This document shows positions 54,989 to 63,540 of a DNA stretch of 64,000 nt, piece after piece (position 1 is the first letter of the stretch; the number at the start of each line of letters is the position of its first letter). The DNA comes from Companilactobacillus nuruki. GTDB lineage: Bacteria; Bacillota; Bacilli; Lactobacillales; Lactobacillaceae. Location: NCBI RefSeq assembly GCF_002872255.1, contig NZ_NIPR01000043.1:1-64000 (forward strand). The letters run 5' to 3'. The translations under genes were made by a program, and so were the position numbers. Below the pieces are notes generated by a model that saw only the letters and a program-made list of their open reading frames with translations, was not told the DNA's origin and ran no database searches.

Positions 54989-55837
54989 ATGAAAACAAAA
55001 CGAGATAACGTTATCACTCGCTTTTTTAAAGGCGTGATTATCGCTTTAGGATTCATTCTCCCCGGAGTTTCTGGTGGTGTTTTAGCTGCTGTTCTTGGTT
55101 TATATGAACGGTTACTAGGTTTTATGGCCCACATCAGAAAAAACTTCAAAAAAGATTTTCTTTATTTTCTTCCCGTAGGTATCGGTGGAATCGTGGGAAT
55201 TGGTATCTTATCAAGGCCCCTGAAATATTTACTTTCAAATTATCAAGTGATAGTCCTTTGGGGATTTGCAGGTACTATTATCGGCACCCTGCCAACTCTT
55301 ATTAAAGCCTCAACAACTAAGAAAAAGCGTGATAAGTACGATATTTTTTGGTTCTGGATCACTTTGATTGGCGGAGGACTTTTTCTCTTCTTTATGAGTG
55401 AAATTCTAGGTACAATCCCAGCCAACTTCTTTGGGTTTACTATTGCCGGTATCTTAATTGCTTTAGGAGTCTTTGTTCCTGGACTTAGTCCTTCCAACTT
55501 ATTAATTATCTTAGGAATCTATACACCAATGTTACAAGGATTCAAAAATTTTGACCCAATGGTGTTTACTCCAATTGCTTTAGGTGGCGTAATTGCCATT
55601 TTAACCTTCTCTAAGGTTATGGAAAGCTTAATTGAGCATCATCATTCTAGGGTCTATCATTTCATCTTAGGTATCGTTTTAGCCAGTACTGTTTTGATTT
55701 TGATTCCTAACCCTTATCTTGAAGAAAGTATTTCCTATCAAGGAATCACTGGGTTAGAAATTACACTTAGCTTAGTACTATTCGTTGCAGGTTGTTTCTT
55801 AGCTTTGTGGATGAGTAAATTAGAAAAATCTATTTAG
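54989..55837 (+). CDS. DUF368 membrane protein (PopT-like)
   Basis: The protein has 282 residues with about eight membrane segments. It has twin signature loops, ILPGVSGGVLAAVLG (about 24-38) and FVPGLSPSNLLIILG (about 176-190), typical of DUF368. The family has been reported (PopT) to flip undecaprenyl phosphate back to the cytoplasmic side, so it may support wall synthesis together with DedA; that is inference here. The ATG at 54989 has AGAGG upstream; the frame's earlier start has none. The gene follows the ABC-F gene on the same strand. Confidence 0.88.
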   Translation: MKTKRDNVITRFFKGVIIALGFILPGVSGGVLAAVLGLYERLLGFMAHIRKNFKKDFLYFLPVGIGGIVGIGILSRPLKYLLSNYQVIVLWGFAGTIIGTLPTLIKASTTKKKRDKYDIFWFWITLIGGGLFLFFMSEILGTIPANFFGFTIAGILIALGVFVPGLSPSNLLIILGIYTPMLQGFKNFDPMVFTPIALGGVIAILTFSKVMESLIEHHHSRVYHFILGIVLASTVLILIPNPYLEESISYQGITGLEITLSLVLFVAGCFLALWMSKLEKSI

Positions 55838-55840
55838 ACA

Positions 55841-55893
55841 AATAAAGACCGATCTACTAGCCACTGAATGGTTACTAGATCGGTCTTTATTAT
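55841..55893. terminator. Bidirectional terminator after the DUF368 gene
   Basis: AATAAAGACCGATCTA and TAGATCGGTCTTTATT form a long stem, with further partial pairing inside (CTAGCCA/TGGTTA). A and T runs flank it. Confidence 0.9.
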
Positions 55894-55905
55894 TTTAAAA
55901 ATTTC

Positions 55906-56616
55906 CTACTTCTTCAAATATTCCTTCTTAAACTTATAAGCTGTCGTCAAATGATCATCTTTAATTACTTGAATAGAATCCGCATACTGACGTTCAAAAG
56001 TTTCATTACTTCCAGCCTTTAAAGCATCAATTCCTAATAAATCTTGATAATGCTGAACTTGCTTCATTGTGAAGAAGTCCCCCGATAACAATCCTAAGAT
56101 TGGAAAATCACGGGTTTGTTCAGTAATAAAATACATTACATTATCAAAATTAATTCCATCATTATCACCAGAATTAACTCTAAAATTAGTGAAGGCACTA
56201 TTATTCAGTTTCATATCAATTGGATCAGTTACACCACTGCCCCATTCCAAATTCCAAACCTGTCTTTTATGATTGAAATTGATCCTATACCAAGACTCAT
56301 AACTCATTGCTGAAAGGGCAGTCTTATTTGATTCAAAAACAATTGCCACATAATCGTAAATTATTATCTGATTTTCAAAAGATATATTCACAAATGGAAT
56401 AAATATATCTCTCTCGTTTAAATAAACATCAAAATCTATCATTTTTTCTAAAATATACCTTTTGACATCATTTAAATTGCCATCCTGTTTTTGAACATAG
56501 TCAAAGGTCGGCAACTCGTATAGATGATTTTCATTATTAGTCACCTTAGTAAAAATATTATCAGTTTGATCGTCATACTTTAAAATCACATATGAAATTT
56601 TGATTTTGGTTTTCAT
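55906..56616 (-). CDS. Degenerate Nudix-like protein with a C-terminal winged-helix region
   Basis: The protein has 236 residues. The N-terminal half resembles a Nudix fold (VILKYDDQTDN, LYELPTFDYV, then DVKRYILEKM where the Nudix box helix would be), but the catalytic G-x5-E-x7-RE-x2-EE motif is absent. The C-terminal part (ILGLLSGDFFTMKQVQHYQDLL, about 173-194) looks like the winged helix of NrtR-type regulators. I suggest a ligand-sensing regulator rather than a hydrolase. It is monocistronic. Confidence 0.6.
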   Translation of the reverse strand: MKTKIKISYVILKYDDQTDNIFTKVTNNENHLYELPTFDYVQKQDGNLNDVKRYILEKMIDFDVYLNERDIFIPFVNISFENQIIIYDYVAIVFESNKTALSAMSYESWYRINFNHKRQVWNLEWGSGVTDPIDMKLNNSAFTNFRVNSGDNDGINFDNVMYFITEQTRDFPILGLLSGDFFTMKQVQHYQDLLGIDALKAGSNETFERQYADSIQVIKDDHLTTAYKFKKEYLKK

Positions 56617-56665
56617 GAATGCACCTCACTACTTTTGTACCACAGATCAAAATATTTTTTAAATA

Positions 56666-56704
56666 AAAAGTTGTTAATTTCTAAAAAAAGAATTAACAAC
56701 TTTA
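56666..56704 (-). terminator. Terminator after the SIS-domain gene
   Basis: AAAGTTGTTAATT and AATTAACAACTTT form a 13-bp stem around a 12-nt loop. On the minus strand TTT and further T-rich sequence follow. Confidence 0.82.
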
Positions 56705-56710
56705 TTTTAA

Positions 56711-57430
56711 TTAGCTTCGACGATATTTTTCAAACAGTTTCTCATTGTACTCATCGCCGCCATCAATATTACTACTTCTAAAAACAGGCACATCTATTCC
56801 CTTGTCAACCTCTTGTTGTACAAAATCACTGACCAAAAGTTGAGCGATGAAACAACTCATTATCGTAGATGTAGGACCAGTTTTAACTTTATCGGAATGG
56901 GTAATACTTGCATCTCCATAAACCGAACGATTATCTAAAACAACATCAGCTATTTCATATAGACGAAGACCACTTTTGTGCCGACTAGTACTATTTTTAG
57001 AGGCCGTTAGTGCTGTTATACCTATGATTTTCACACCAATTTTCTTAAGTCTCAACCCCAGTTCAATTAACAGAGCATTCCTACCAGAATTAGACGTCAT
57101 AACAATCACATCACCTTTTTGGAAGGAATATAGTCCCATTAAAACATCGGCGTATGAAGCTGTTCGTTCAATCAAAGTACTCTTAAAAGCATGATTCATC
57201 CCCAACTCATTTTCCAAAATAGGAATAAATTGTGCATATCCACCTGCTCTAGCAAAAACCTCTTGACCAACAATATATGAGTGCCCAGTTCCAAAGAAAT
57301 AAATTTTGTTGCCTTGCTCAACGCTACTAGTTATCAAATTGGACGCGCTTTGAATGGCTGCTTTTTCTTCTGTAATTATATAATTCATATCTTGGTTAAT
57401 TGTTTGACAGTACTCTCTCATTAGATCCAT
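56711..57430 (-). CDS. SIS-domain protein (phosphosugar isomerase-like)
   Basis: The protein has 239 residues. The SIS fold shows IYFFGTGHSYIVGQEVFARAGG (about 43-64) and the second loop VIVMTSNSGRNALLIELGL (about 108-126), with a Ser-rich phosphosugar pocket. It may isomerise or bind an amino-sugar phosphate; the substrate is unknown. AAAGGAG lies 8 nt upstream of the ATG. A perfect 20-bp palindrome sits 17 nt upstream of the start, and a divergent GntR/UTRA gene follows, so it is probably the main target of that regulator. Confidence 0.85.
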   Translation of the reverse strand: MDLMREYCQTINQDMNYIITEEKAAIQSASNLITSSVEQGNKIYFFGTGHSYIVGQEVFARAGGYAQFIPILENELGMNHAFKSTLIERTASYADVLMGLYSFQKGDVIVMTSNSGRNALLIELGLRLKKIGVKIIGITALTASKNSTSRHKSGLRLYEIADVVLDNRSVYGDASITHSDKVKTGPTSTIMSCFIAQLLVSDFVQQEVDKGIDVPVFRSSNIDGGDEYNEKLFEKYRRS

Positions 57431-57446
57431 ATTGGATTCTCCTTTT

Positions 57447-57466
57447 AATATTGTATATACAATATT
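57447..57466. promoter_or_regulatory. GntR-type operator, perfect 20-bp palindrome
   Basis: AATATTGTATATACAATATT is fully symmetric. The core TTGTATATACAA is the same as the TreR operator I recall from Bacillus, a GntR/UTRA-family site. It lies directly upstream of the SIS-gene ribosome binding site. Confidence 0.85.
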
Positions 57467-57565
57467 TATATATTGATTGTACTATCATTAAAAATTAATT
57501 CAATATCTTTTATAATGTATAGATAAGTATATAATGAATTAATTAAGTACTAAGGAGTGACACAA

Positions 57566-58282
57566 TTGGCATCTATCAAGCCCTCAACCAAACAAATTAT
57601 TAAAACACTGCATAATGAAATCAGTCATATGAAAAACGCGGATAATAAAAAATATGCGACTGAAAGAGAAATTATGGAACGATTCTCAATCAGTCGCATG
57701 ACCGCCAGACAAATTTTAAATAACTTAGTTGCAGATGGACTATTATATCGTGAAAAAGGCAAAGGAGTTTTTATTAATAAACGTATCATTCAGCGAAGCC
57801 AATACATCCATAGCTTTACTGAACAGATGAAAGATCGTGGATTAACCCCCAGTAGCAAAGTGCTTGAATTCAAAAAATTGGTCCCACCAGAAATCGTCCG
57901 CCTCTCTTTAGCAATGGATGAAGACGAACTTTGTTTCTTTATAAAACGATTGCGTCTAGCTGATAATAAACCATTTTCAATTGAAAAAATCTATACACCA
58001 GTCAACCTATTCCCTAAACTTGATAAATATGATTTCGAGAATGACTCTTTTTATCGAATCTTAGAACAAGAATTTCATAAGGAATTTTCATATGACAAAG
58101 AGGTTGTAAGTGCCACTAGTGTTGATGGAGAAATAGCTCAAAATTTATATAAAACAAAAAATGGTGTTGCCCTAAATGTCATTGATATCTTATATGACAT
58201 TGAACAAACACCACTTGAGTATACTGAGTCTTGGTATCATGCTCAGCGCTATTCTTATATATCTATTAGTCAGAAACGTTGA
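57566..58282 (+). CDS. GntR family regulator with UTRA sensor domain
   Basis: The protein has 238 residues. The N-terminal winged helix has KYATEREIMERFSISRMTAR and GLLYREKGKGVFINK (about 25-75). The UTRA domain follows from about 90 (CFFIKRLRLADNKPFSIEKIY, then YTESWYHAQRYSY). UTRA binds phosphorylated sugars. The TTG at 57566 has AAGGAG 8 nt upstream; a GTG three codons earlier is inside the ribosome binding site. A TATAAT lies at 57530-57535. It is divergent from the SIS gene. Confidence 0.92.
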   Translation: MASIKPSTKQIIKTLHNEISHMKNADNKKYATEREIMERFSISRMTARQILNNLVADGLLYREKGKGVFINKRIIQRSQYIHSFTEQMKDRGLTPSSKVLEFKKLVPPEIVRLSLAMDEDELCFFIKRLRLADNKPFSIEKIYTPVNLFPKLDKYDFENDSFYRILEQEFHKEFSYDKEVVSATSVDGEIAQNLYKTKNGVALNVIDILYDIEQTPLEYTESWYHAQRYSYISISQKR

Positions 58283-58288
58283 TTATTT

Positions 58289-58318
58289 GATCGGTAATTT
58301 TATTGCCGGTCTTTTTTT
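58289..58318 (+). terminator. Terminator after the GntR gene
   Basis: GATCGGTAAT and ATTGCCGGTC pair with two G-U pairs around a short T loop, followed by seven T. Confidence 0.78.
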
Positions 58319-58463
58319 GTACCATTAATCAAGAGAGAACTTGATATATCATGGATTTTCTTTTGAATAATAATATGGTCCTACCTAGAAGATATTTTAC
58401 TGTTTCTAAATCTTTAATAGAGCAAGTAATCAAAATCCGACTACTTACTCTATACCTTACAAA

Positions 58464-59483
58464 TTACATATCAAAGTCCAAACTAGGATCAGCATTCAAA
58501 TCCAAATCAGCAAAATCGCCCTTATCATACTGAATTTGAGCCATAGCACCGATCATGGCAGCATTATCACCACAAAGTCTTAAAGGTGGAAAGACTAATT
58601 CCATATCCAAATGACGTTTTTCAATTTCCTCAGCCAAACGTTTGCGTAATCCTTGGTTAGCAGAAACGCCTCCACCAACAACAAGCTGTTTGACAGGATG
58701 TTGCTTCAAAGCACGAAAAGTTTTATTGGACAATATATCTAAAACAGCCCCTTGGAAACTAGCGGCTAGATCATCTTTATTTAATTCCTCATGAACTTGA
58801 TCAGCATGATGAACTGTATTAATAAAAGCACTCTTCAAGCCACTGAAACTAAAGTCCAAATTATCCTCTTGAACCATGGCTCTTGGAAAGTTAAAAGTAT
58901 CATGTCCAATAGCAGCCATTTGATCAACTTTTTTACCAGCTGGATAATTAATCCCTAAAACCCGTCCTATCTTGTCATAAGCTTCACCAACAGCATCATC
59001 ACGTGTATCACCAAGTGTATGAAACTCTCCAGGTCCGGTTACTAAAACTAGTTCAGTATGACCACCGGAAACAAGTAAAGACATAAATGGATATTGCAAC
59101 TCGGTTACAAAATTAGCCGAATAAATATGTCCCGCTAAATGGTTTACTTTAATTAAAGGCAAATCATGTGCAAAGGCAACTGTCTTAGCAGCCATAATAC
59201 CAATCAAAAGCGATCCTACTAGTCCAGGTCCATAAGTAACCGCTACGGCGTCCAAATCATCATAATCTACTTTAGCTTCGTCTAAGGCCAAATTGATACA
59301 TTTAGTAACCTCTTCTACATGATGGCGGCTGGCAACTTCCGGAACTACCCCTCCAAAACGTTGATGACTCTTTATTTGTGTAGCAATAATATTTGATAAG
59401 ATTTCTTTACCATTTTTAATAACAGCAACTGATGTCTCATCACAACTGCTTTCAAATGACAATATTAATGTATCTTTTTCCAC
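58464..59483 (-). CDS. tsaD: tRNA threonylcarbamoyladenosine transferase subunit TsaD
   Basis: The protein has 339 residues. It starts near [16 protein letters not shown] and has [18 protein letters not shown] (metal-binding HxxxH), VSGGHTELV and [11 protein letters not shown] motifs. With TsaB and TsaE it makes t6A37 in ANN-decoding tRNAs. The GTG at 59483 has GAGGAG 6 nt upstream. The longer frame to 59504 would overlap rimI. It is the last gene of tsaB-rimI-tsaD. Confidence 0.96.
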   Translation of the reverse strand: MEKDTLILSFESSCDETSVAVIKNGKEILSNIIATQIKSHQRFGGVVPEVASRHHVEEVTKCINLALDEAKVDYDDLDAVAVTYGPGLVGSLLIGIMAAKTVAFAHDLPLIKVNHLAGHIYSANFVTELQYPFMSLLVSGGHTELVLVTGPGEFHTLGDTRDDAVGEAYDKIGRVLGINYPAGKKVDQMAAIGHDTFNFPRAMVQEDNLDFSFSGLKSAFINTVHHADQVHEELNKDDLAASFQGAVLDILSNKTFRALKQHPVKQLVVGGGVSANQGLRKRLAEEIEKRHLDMELVFPPLRLCGDNAAMIGAMAQIQYDKGDFADLDLNADPSLDFDM

Positions 59484-59493
59484 AATAATCTCC

Positions 59494-60033
59494 TCACAGA
59501 TCAACCATCATTTCCAATGCGTCGTGATGATTTCTAAAATAATACTTTTTATGGACAGTTTTTACCTTAAAGCCAAAGGCATCATACAAAGCAAGTGCCG
59601 GATCATTTGTCACATCAACTTCCAACGACATTTTCTGATAATTACGTTTACGACAATAGTCAAAAACCTGGTTTAACAAAAGATGCCCAATTCCCATATT
59701 TTGATAATCAACATGTACTGCTAAATTAGTTATATGTGATTCACTTTTATCACCCAATGACACGCCAATAAAAGCTACTACTTGTTCTTTATCAATTAAG
59801 GACAAATAAAGCGCATTTTTATTACTTATTTCCATCTTAACAATGTCAATTGGCCAAGGCACCGGAATCGGATAGATTGTTTCTTGCACTTTCATATATT
59901 CAATTGCATCTTTTTGAATAGCTTTTCTCAAAGTAAATTTCTGATCGTCAATCGTTATTACTTGTTCTTCAAAATCAAATCTTGGTGCTTTATTAATAAA
60001 CAGGTTTTTAAACTTCTTCAACATAGGAAACAT
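59494..60033 (-). CDS. rimI: Ribosomal protein S18-alanine N-acetyltransferase (RimI-like)
   Basis: The protein has 179 residues and a GNAT fold. The acetyl-CoA site region is [20 protein letters not shown] (about 105-124), with [19 protein letters not shown] following. It has an N-terminal extension of about 35 residues compared with typical RimI. It lies between tsaB and tsaD, as usual. The ATG at 60033 has AAGGA 8 nt upstream, inside the end of tsaB (26-bp overlap). Confidence 0.88.
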   Translation of the reverse strand: MFPMLKKFKNLFINKAPRFDFEEQVITIDDQKFTLRKAIQKDAIEYMKVQETIYPIPVPWPIDIVKMEISNKNALYLSLIDKEQVVAFIGVSLGDKSESHITNLAVHVDYQNMGIGHLLLNQVFDYCRKRNYQKMSLEVDVTNDPALALYDAFGFKVKTVHKKYYFRNHHDALEMMVDL

Positions 60034-60730
60034 TGCCATTGTCCTTATGCCCCTTAGCATACCAGTCATGTTCCGCCTGCGTTAGACGTAAGTATGTTGG
60101 AACAAAATCATCAATATTTTCAACTGGTTTCTTTGTTTCCGCTAACTTAGCTAATTTGGCTGCATCTGGCAATGAATTTTCACTGGTAATGATTTTGGCA
60201 TTAGGAAATTGATTTTGAATTAACTCTTGTAATCTTGGTGTAGCGTTAATAAATTCTAACTGACTTTCATCGTATTGCTTCAATGCATCAAATAACTTTT
60301 CCATCGAGGTGTGATGATCTTGCATTATGCTAACAAAATTATCACGTGAATTCTGATACACTCCGGCAAAGGCATTATCATTTCTAGCATCCATCAGTGG
60401 TACTAAAATATGAGCCTTATCTCCATTGGCCGCTAATAATTCCAAACTAGAAACGCCAACTAATTTTTTAGACAACGTATCAGTCAATGTTTTAGCAACT
60501 GTAACCGCAATTCTGACACCAGTGTAAGAGCCGGGTCCTTTGGAAACAGCAATTAAATCAATATCATTGATCGTTAAATTAGATTCTTCCAGCGTGTTTT
60601 TTATATCTGGCAAAATACTGATGCTATGAGTCTTCTTTTCGGTTGACTCCACGTGTGCTAAAACCTCACCATCGACTACAACTGCAACGGATAAAGGCTT
60701 ATTAGATGTATCAAACGCTAATATTTTCAT
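60008..60730 (-). CDS. tsaB: tRNA threonylcarbamoyladenosine biosynthesis protein TsaB
   Basis: The protein has 240 residues. An ASKHA-like fold starts ILAFDTSNKPLSVAVVVDG and has ISKGPGSYTGVRI (here VSKGPGSYTGVRIAV, near 65-79), a conserved TsaB signature, and a catalytically inactive TsaD-like body. It is the scaffold of the t6A complex. The first gene of the tsaB-rimI-tsaD unit. Confidence 0.95.
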   Translation of the reverse strand: MKILAFDTSNKPLSVAVVVDGEVLAHVESTEKKTHSISILPDIKNTLEESNLTINDIDLIAVSKGPGSYTGVRIAVTVAKTLTDTLSKKLVGVSSLELLAANGDKAHILVPLMDARNDNAFAGVYQNSRDNFVSIMQDHHTSMEKLFDALKQYDESQLEFINATPRLQELIQNQFPNAKIITSENSLPDAAKLAKLAETKKPVENIDDFVPTYLRLTQAEHDWYAKGHKDNGNVSYVEEV

Positions 60731-60777
60731 ATTTATCCCTCATTCTTCATAAAACCTATTTTATCACAAATATTTAA

Positions 60778-60808
60778 ACAAAAAAAAATCGACCCTATTG
60801 GCCGATTC
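60778..60808 (-). terminator. Terminator after folT
   Basis: On the minus strand ATCGGCC and GGGTCGAT pair around AATA with one G-U, followed by ten T. The stem overlaps the folT stop codon. Confidence 0.82.
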
Positions 60809-61319
60809 TATTAAATTTTGAATTATCAATCCATTTAAGGACAATGTATAAAAGACCCGTTTGATAAACTAAACTGAAAGCCTCTTTTGCCAATCTTGGA
60901 ATTAATAAAGTCACATAAGGAATATTAGTCATCATGTTAATCCACAAGGTATTCATCCCTGTATTAACAACCACTGTAATCAACAGAACTGTAACGAAAG
61001 TTCTCCAAACCGTTACTTTGTGATTGTACAACATGAAACCGTAAATTAATCCAGCTACTAAAGCCGAAAATGTGAATCCTAAGAAGAATCCACCAGCTGA
61101 CGGCATTACCACATTACTGATCACATCAGCAATTACATTGGCAATAGCAGCTTTAAATGGTCCAAAATAATAACCCAATAAACCAATTGCAATAAAACTA
61201 AATCCTACTTTCAAAGTGTTACTACCAATAGATAACTTGGACAATACCATCTGCATTGCTATCAACAACGACATCCAAGTAATTTCTTGAACACTAACTA
61301 CTGTGCTTCTACTGTTCAT
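60795..61319 (-). CDS. folT: ECF transporter S component, folate-specific (FolT-like)
   Basis: The protein has 174 residues with six membrane segments. It is typical of S components: GSNTLKVGFSFIAIGLLGYYFGP (about 30-52; the run up to F is the substrate-side loop) and late NTGMNTLWINMM. It binds folate and works with the ECF energising module, which is not in this window. The ATG at 61319 has GGGGAG 9 nt upstream; earlier Met codons precede that site. The tetrahydrofolate riboswitch upstream supports folate specificity. Confidence 0.88.
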   Translation of the reverse strand: MNSRSTVVSVQEITWMSLLIAMQMVLSKLSIGSNTLKVGFSFIAIGLLGYYFGPFKAAIANVIADVISNVVMPSAGGFFLGFTFSALVAGLIYGFMLYNHKVTVWRTFVTVLLITVVVNTGMNTLWINMMTNIPYVTLLIPRLAKEAFSLVYQTGLLYIVLKWIDNSKFNRIGQ

Positions 61320-61328
61320 AATCGACAT

Positions 61329-61342
61329 CTCCCCAAAGGAGC
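61329..61342 (-). promoter_or_regulatory. Hairpin sequestering the folT ribosome binding site
   Basis: On the minus strand GCTCC-TTTG-GGGAG forms a tight hairpin whose second arm is the ribosome binding site of folT. It lies between the riboswitch and the start codon and is a natural expression platform for translational control. Confidence 0.6.
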
Positions 61343-61377
61343 TGCCACCAGATATAGGCAAACGAGACATATATAAA

Positions 61378-61470
61378 GTGGCGAATGCGGAAACAAGATC
61401 GCGAGAAAACTCTTTGTCCGATGTTCACATTCCGTTCCATCGACACTTAACGCCTTGAATCCTACCCCAA
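61378..61470 (-). ncRNA. Tetrahydrofolate (THF) riboswitch upstream of folT
   Basis: On the minus strand the region has the conserved GGCGTTAAGTGT, then GGAACGGAATGTG, GGACAAAGAG and TTTCCGCATTCGCCAC. It matches from memory the layout of class I THF riboswitches of Firmicutes folT genes (GCGTTAAGTG and a GGATG-like internal loop, closing with GCATTC). The 5' and 3' ends pair through GAATGCGG-type sequences. THF binding should reduce folT translation. Confidence 0.82.
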
Positions 61471-61488
61471 ATTTTTAAGTACTCGTTT

Positions 61489-61516
61489 ATAATAGCACTA
61501 TTTTTTCTGTAAACAA
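61489..61516 (-). promoter_or_regulatory. Promoter of the folT riboswitch transcript
   Basis: TTGTTT (61516-61511), a 16-nt spacer and TATTAT (61494-61489), with TGC forming an extended -10, lie 18 nt upstream of the riboswitch on the minus strand. Confidence 0.65.
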
Positions 61517-61532
61517 GTAATTTGCTCTGAAA

Positions 61533-62276
61533 TTATTTATTTTCCCATTCAAATTCAGCAACAACGTTCAGAACGTCACCACTCTTTATCCAATGAATAG
61601 ATTTATTGTTCGTATTATCAATTTTAGCAAAAGCCATAGGTTGACTATCAATATTCAATTCCTTATCGTACTTAATATCCATGCTCTTAATATGATGGTT
61701 GGCAATAAAATCCATATCTAAAGTATCAACCATCCAATCAAAATAATATGAGTTATTAACATGTTTATTAACATCAATATTATAGTAACCAATATGCTGT
61801 GCCTGTTTGAAGTCAAAATCAGCTGGTACTTTAATTCTTGGAAAACGAACTAATTTACTAGTTTCTTCAGCTCCAAATTTATCATCTAGTCGATCAGCTG
61901 CACCAACAATTTTGCGTTCTTTAATATCAATTAGGACAAATGCACTGGTAGCATCTACCATTCTATTGCCATTCTCATCATCAATCCAAAAATCACGATA
62001 AAAGAAATATTTATTATAACTTGTTGCTTGAGTAGTGATTTTTAACTTTTGTCCTAGACGTGGCATCTGTTTAATATCCATATGATATTGAACCACAACC
62101 CATCCCAAGCCATTATTTTTTACCATCTCACTACTATCCACAGCAGACTGATGGAGTTGTTTTTCAGAGGTTAAAAGCATTATATCGACCAAAGCTGACA
62201 AGCGCATGTCGCCAGTAAAATTGACAAAATAATACGGTACCTCCATCTCGATTGAAAAAGTTCTCTTCTCTGTCAC
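61533..62276 (-). CDS. Acyl-ACP thioesterase (FatA/FatB-like)
   Basis: The protein has 247 residues with two hot-dog domains. It has LGWVVVQYHMDIKQMPRLG in the first and the catalytic-type NIDVNKHVNNSYYFDWM (about 168-184; Asn-His region) in the second. It releases free fatty acids from acyl-ACP. The GTG at 62276 has AGAGGA 7 nt upstream. It starts 3 nt after the rsmI stop, so it is in the same transcript as rsmI and yabA. Confidence 0.92.
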   Translation of the reverse strand: MTEKRTFSIEMEVPYYFVNFTGDMRLSALVDIMLLTSEKQLHQSAVDSSEMVKNNGLGWVVVQYHMDIKQMPRLGQKLKITTQATSYNKYFFYRDFWIDDENGNRMVDATSAFVLIDIKERKIVGAADRLDDKFGAEETSKLVRFPRIKVPADFDFKQAQHIGYYNIDVNKHVNNSYYFDWMVDTLDMDFIANHHIKSMDIKYDKELNIDSQPMAFAKIDNTNNKSIHWIKSGDVLNVVAEFEWENK

Positions 62277-62279
62277 TTT

Positions 62280-63149
62280 TTATTCCTCTCCAATTCCGTG
62301 ATAAAGATTATAAACATCTTGTTTTTTGAGACCGTTCTTAGTTGCTATTTCTTTGATCGCCTTATTCGGTTTAATACCTTGGTCAACCAATTTATCAACT
62401 GCAAGAACCAAATCATCATCAGATTCTACCTCAATGGTCTCCTCTGGTTTACCGGCAATAATTAATACATACTCACCTTTAGGATCATTTTCTTCATAAT
62501 ACTCTGCTACCTGTGACAGGCTTCCTCTTAAGAAAGCCTCATGAATCTTGGTCAATTCACGTGCTAAGGTGATTTGTCGATCAGGACCAAAAGCCTCTAT
62601 CAAATCTTGAACTGTTTTTTTGACCCGATAAGGAGACTCATAAACAATAGTTGTTTCAACCCGGTTTGCCAAATTTTCTAAAGCCTCAGTTCTTTCTTTA
62701 CCTTTACGAGGTAGAAAACCAAAGAAGTAAAATGGCTGTGGAGCAATTCCAGAGGCAATCAACGCAGTAATTGAAGCAGTCGCACCAGGTAATGGTACAA
62801 CTGGAATATCAGCCTTAATAGCTGCCTTAACTAATTCCTTACCCGGATCACTAATTGAGGGAGCACCTGCATCACTAACTTGAGCGATTTTGGTTCCCGC
62901 ATTCATTTTTTCTATTAATTCTGGAATACGCTGGGCAGTATTATGTTCATGAAAACTTATTAAATTAGCTGGTATCTCTAATTTTTTTAATAATATCCCG
63001 GTATTACGAGTATCCTCAGCCGCAACCAAATCAACCTCTTTTAATGTCTTCAATGCCCGTAAAGTTATATCTTCCAAATTACCAATTGGCGTTGGCACTA
63101 AAAAAAGGCAACCCTTTGAATTATCACCAAAACTTCTCTGTTCCTTCAT
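62280..63149 (-). CDS. rsmI: 16S rRNA (cytidine-1402-2'-O)-methyltransferase
   Basis: The protein has 289 residues. It has LVPTPIGNLEDITLRAL (17-33), LVAAEDTRNTG (about 41-51), VSDAGAPSISDPG (about 90-102) and LPGATASITAL (about 119-129), the signature set of tetrapyrrole-methylase-like RsmI. It modifies C1402 in the ribosomal P site. In Firmicutes it follows holB and yabA, as here. Confidence 0.96.
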   Translation of the reverse strand: MKEQRSFGDNSKGCLFLVPTPIGNLEDITLRALKTLKEVDLVAAEDTRNTGILLKKLEIPANLISFHEHNTAQRIPELIEKMNAGTKIAQVSDAGAPSISDPGKELVKAAIKADIPVVPLPGATASITALIASGIAPQPFYFFGFLPRKGKERTEALENLANRVETTIVYESPYRVKKTVQDLIEAFGPDRQITLARELTKIHEAFLRGSLSQVAEYYEENDPKGEYVLIIAGKPEETIEVESDDDLVLAVDKLVDQGIKPNKAIKEIATKNGLKKQDVYNLYHGIGEE

Positions 63150-63163
63150 TCAAATAGCTCCCC

Positions 63164-63529
63164 TTATCTAATTTTAACTTTGTTCTTTTTGCCCTTGCCA
63201 TTACTTCCATACAAAACATTCATACAGAAAATACATTCTTCATTATTCTTACGATGTGTTCCATAGAATTGTTGGCAAACATGAAATCCTTTACGATATA
63301 AATTTTCCAAATTCAATCGTGAATCGGATAACGTATTACCCTTGAAATCCTTATCTTCATAGCCAACCTTTTCCAAATGTTTTCGAAGATTATGATTTTC
63401 CATCTTTAATTCTTCTTTTTCTTCCAAGGTCTTGGATAATTCTTCTTTAAGCAAAGAAACTTTTTTACTTATATCATTTAATTGATTTGTAATTGTCTCA
63501 AATTCATCATATAAATCCTTCTCTGCCAT
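63164..63529 (-). CDS. yabA: Replication initiation control protein YabA
   Basis: The protein has 121 residues. An N-terminal coiled coil (about 5-50, DEFETITNQLNDISKKVSLL) drives tetramer formation. A C-terminal zinc domain with HVCQQFYGTHR and ECIFCMNVLYG (about 83-108) holds the metal with His and Cys ligands. It binds DnaA and the DnaN clamp and restrains initiation. It lies between holB and rsmI. Confidence 0.95.
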   Translation of the reverse strand: MAEKDLYDEFETITNQLNDISKKVSLLKEELSKTLEEKEELKMENHNLRKHLEKVGYEDKDFKGNTLSDSRLNLENLYRKGFHVCQQFYGTHRKNNEECIFCMNVLYGSNGKGKKNKVKIR

Positions 63530-63540
63530 AACTTCACCTA

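Noticed and set aside
58419-58457. Hairpin TAGAGTAAGTA/TACTTGCTCTA downstream of tsaD
   Set aside because: It pairs with G-U help but lacks a T-run on the minus strand, so it was not called a terminator.
58351-58533. 60-codon plus-strand frame after the GntR gene
   Set aside because: It has no ribosome binding site, overlaps the 3' end of tsaD on the other strand and has no recognisable sequence.
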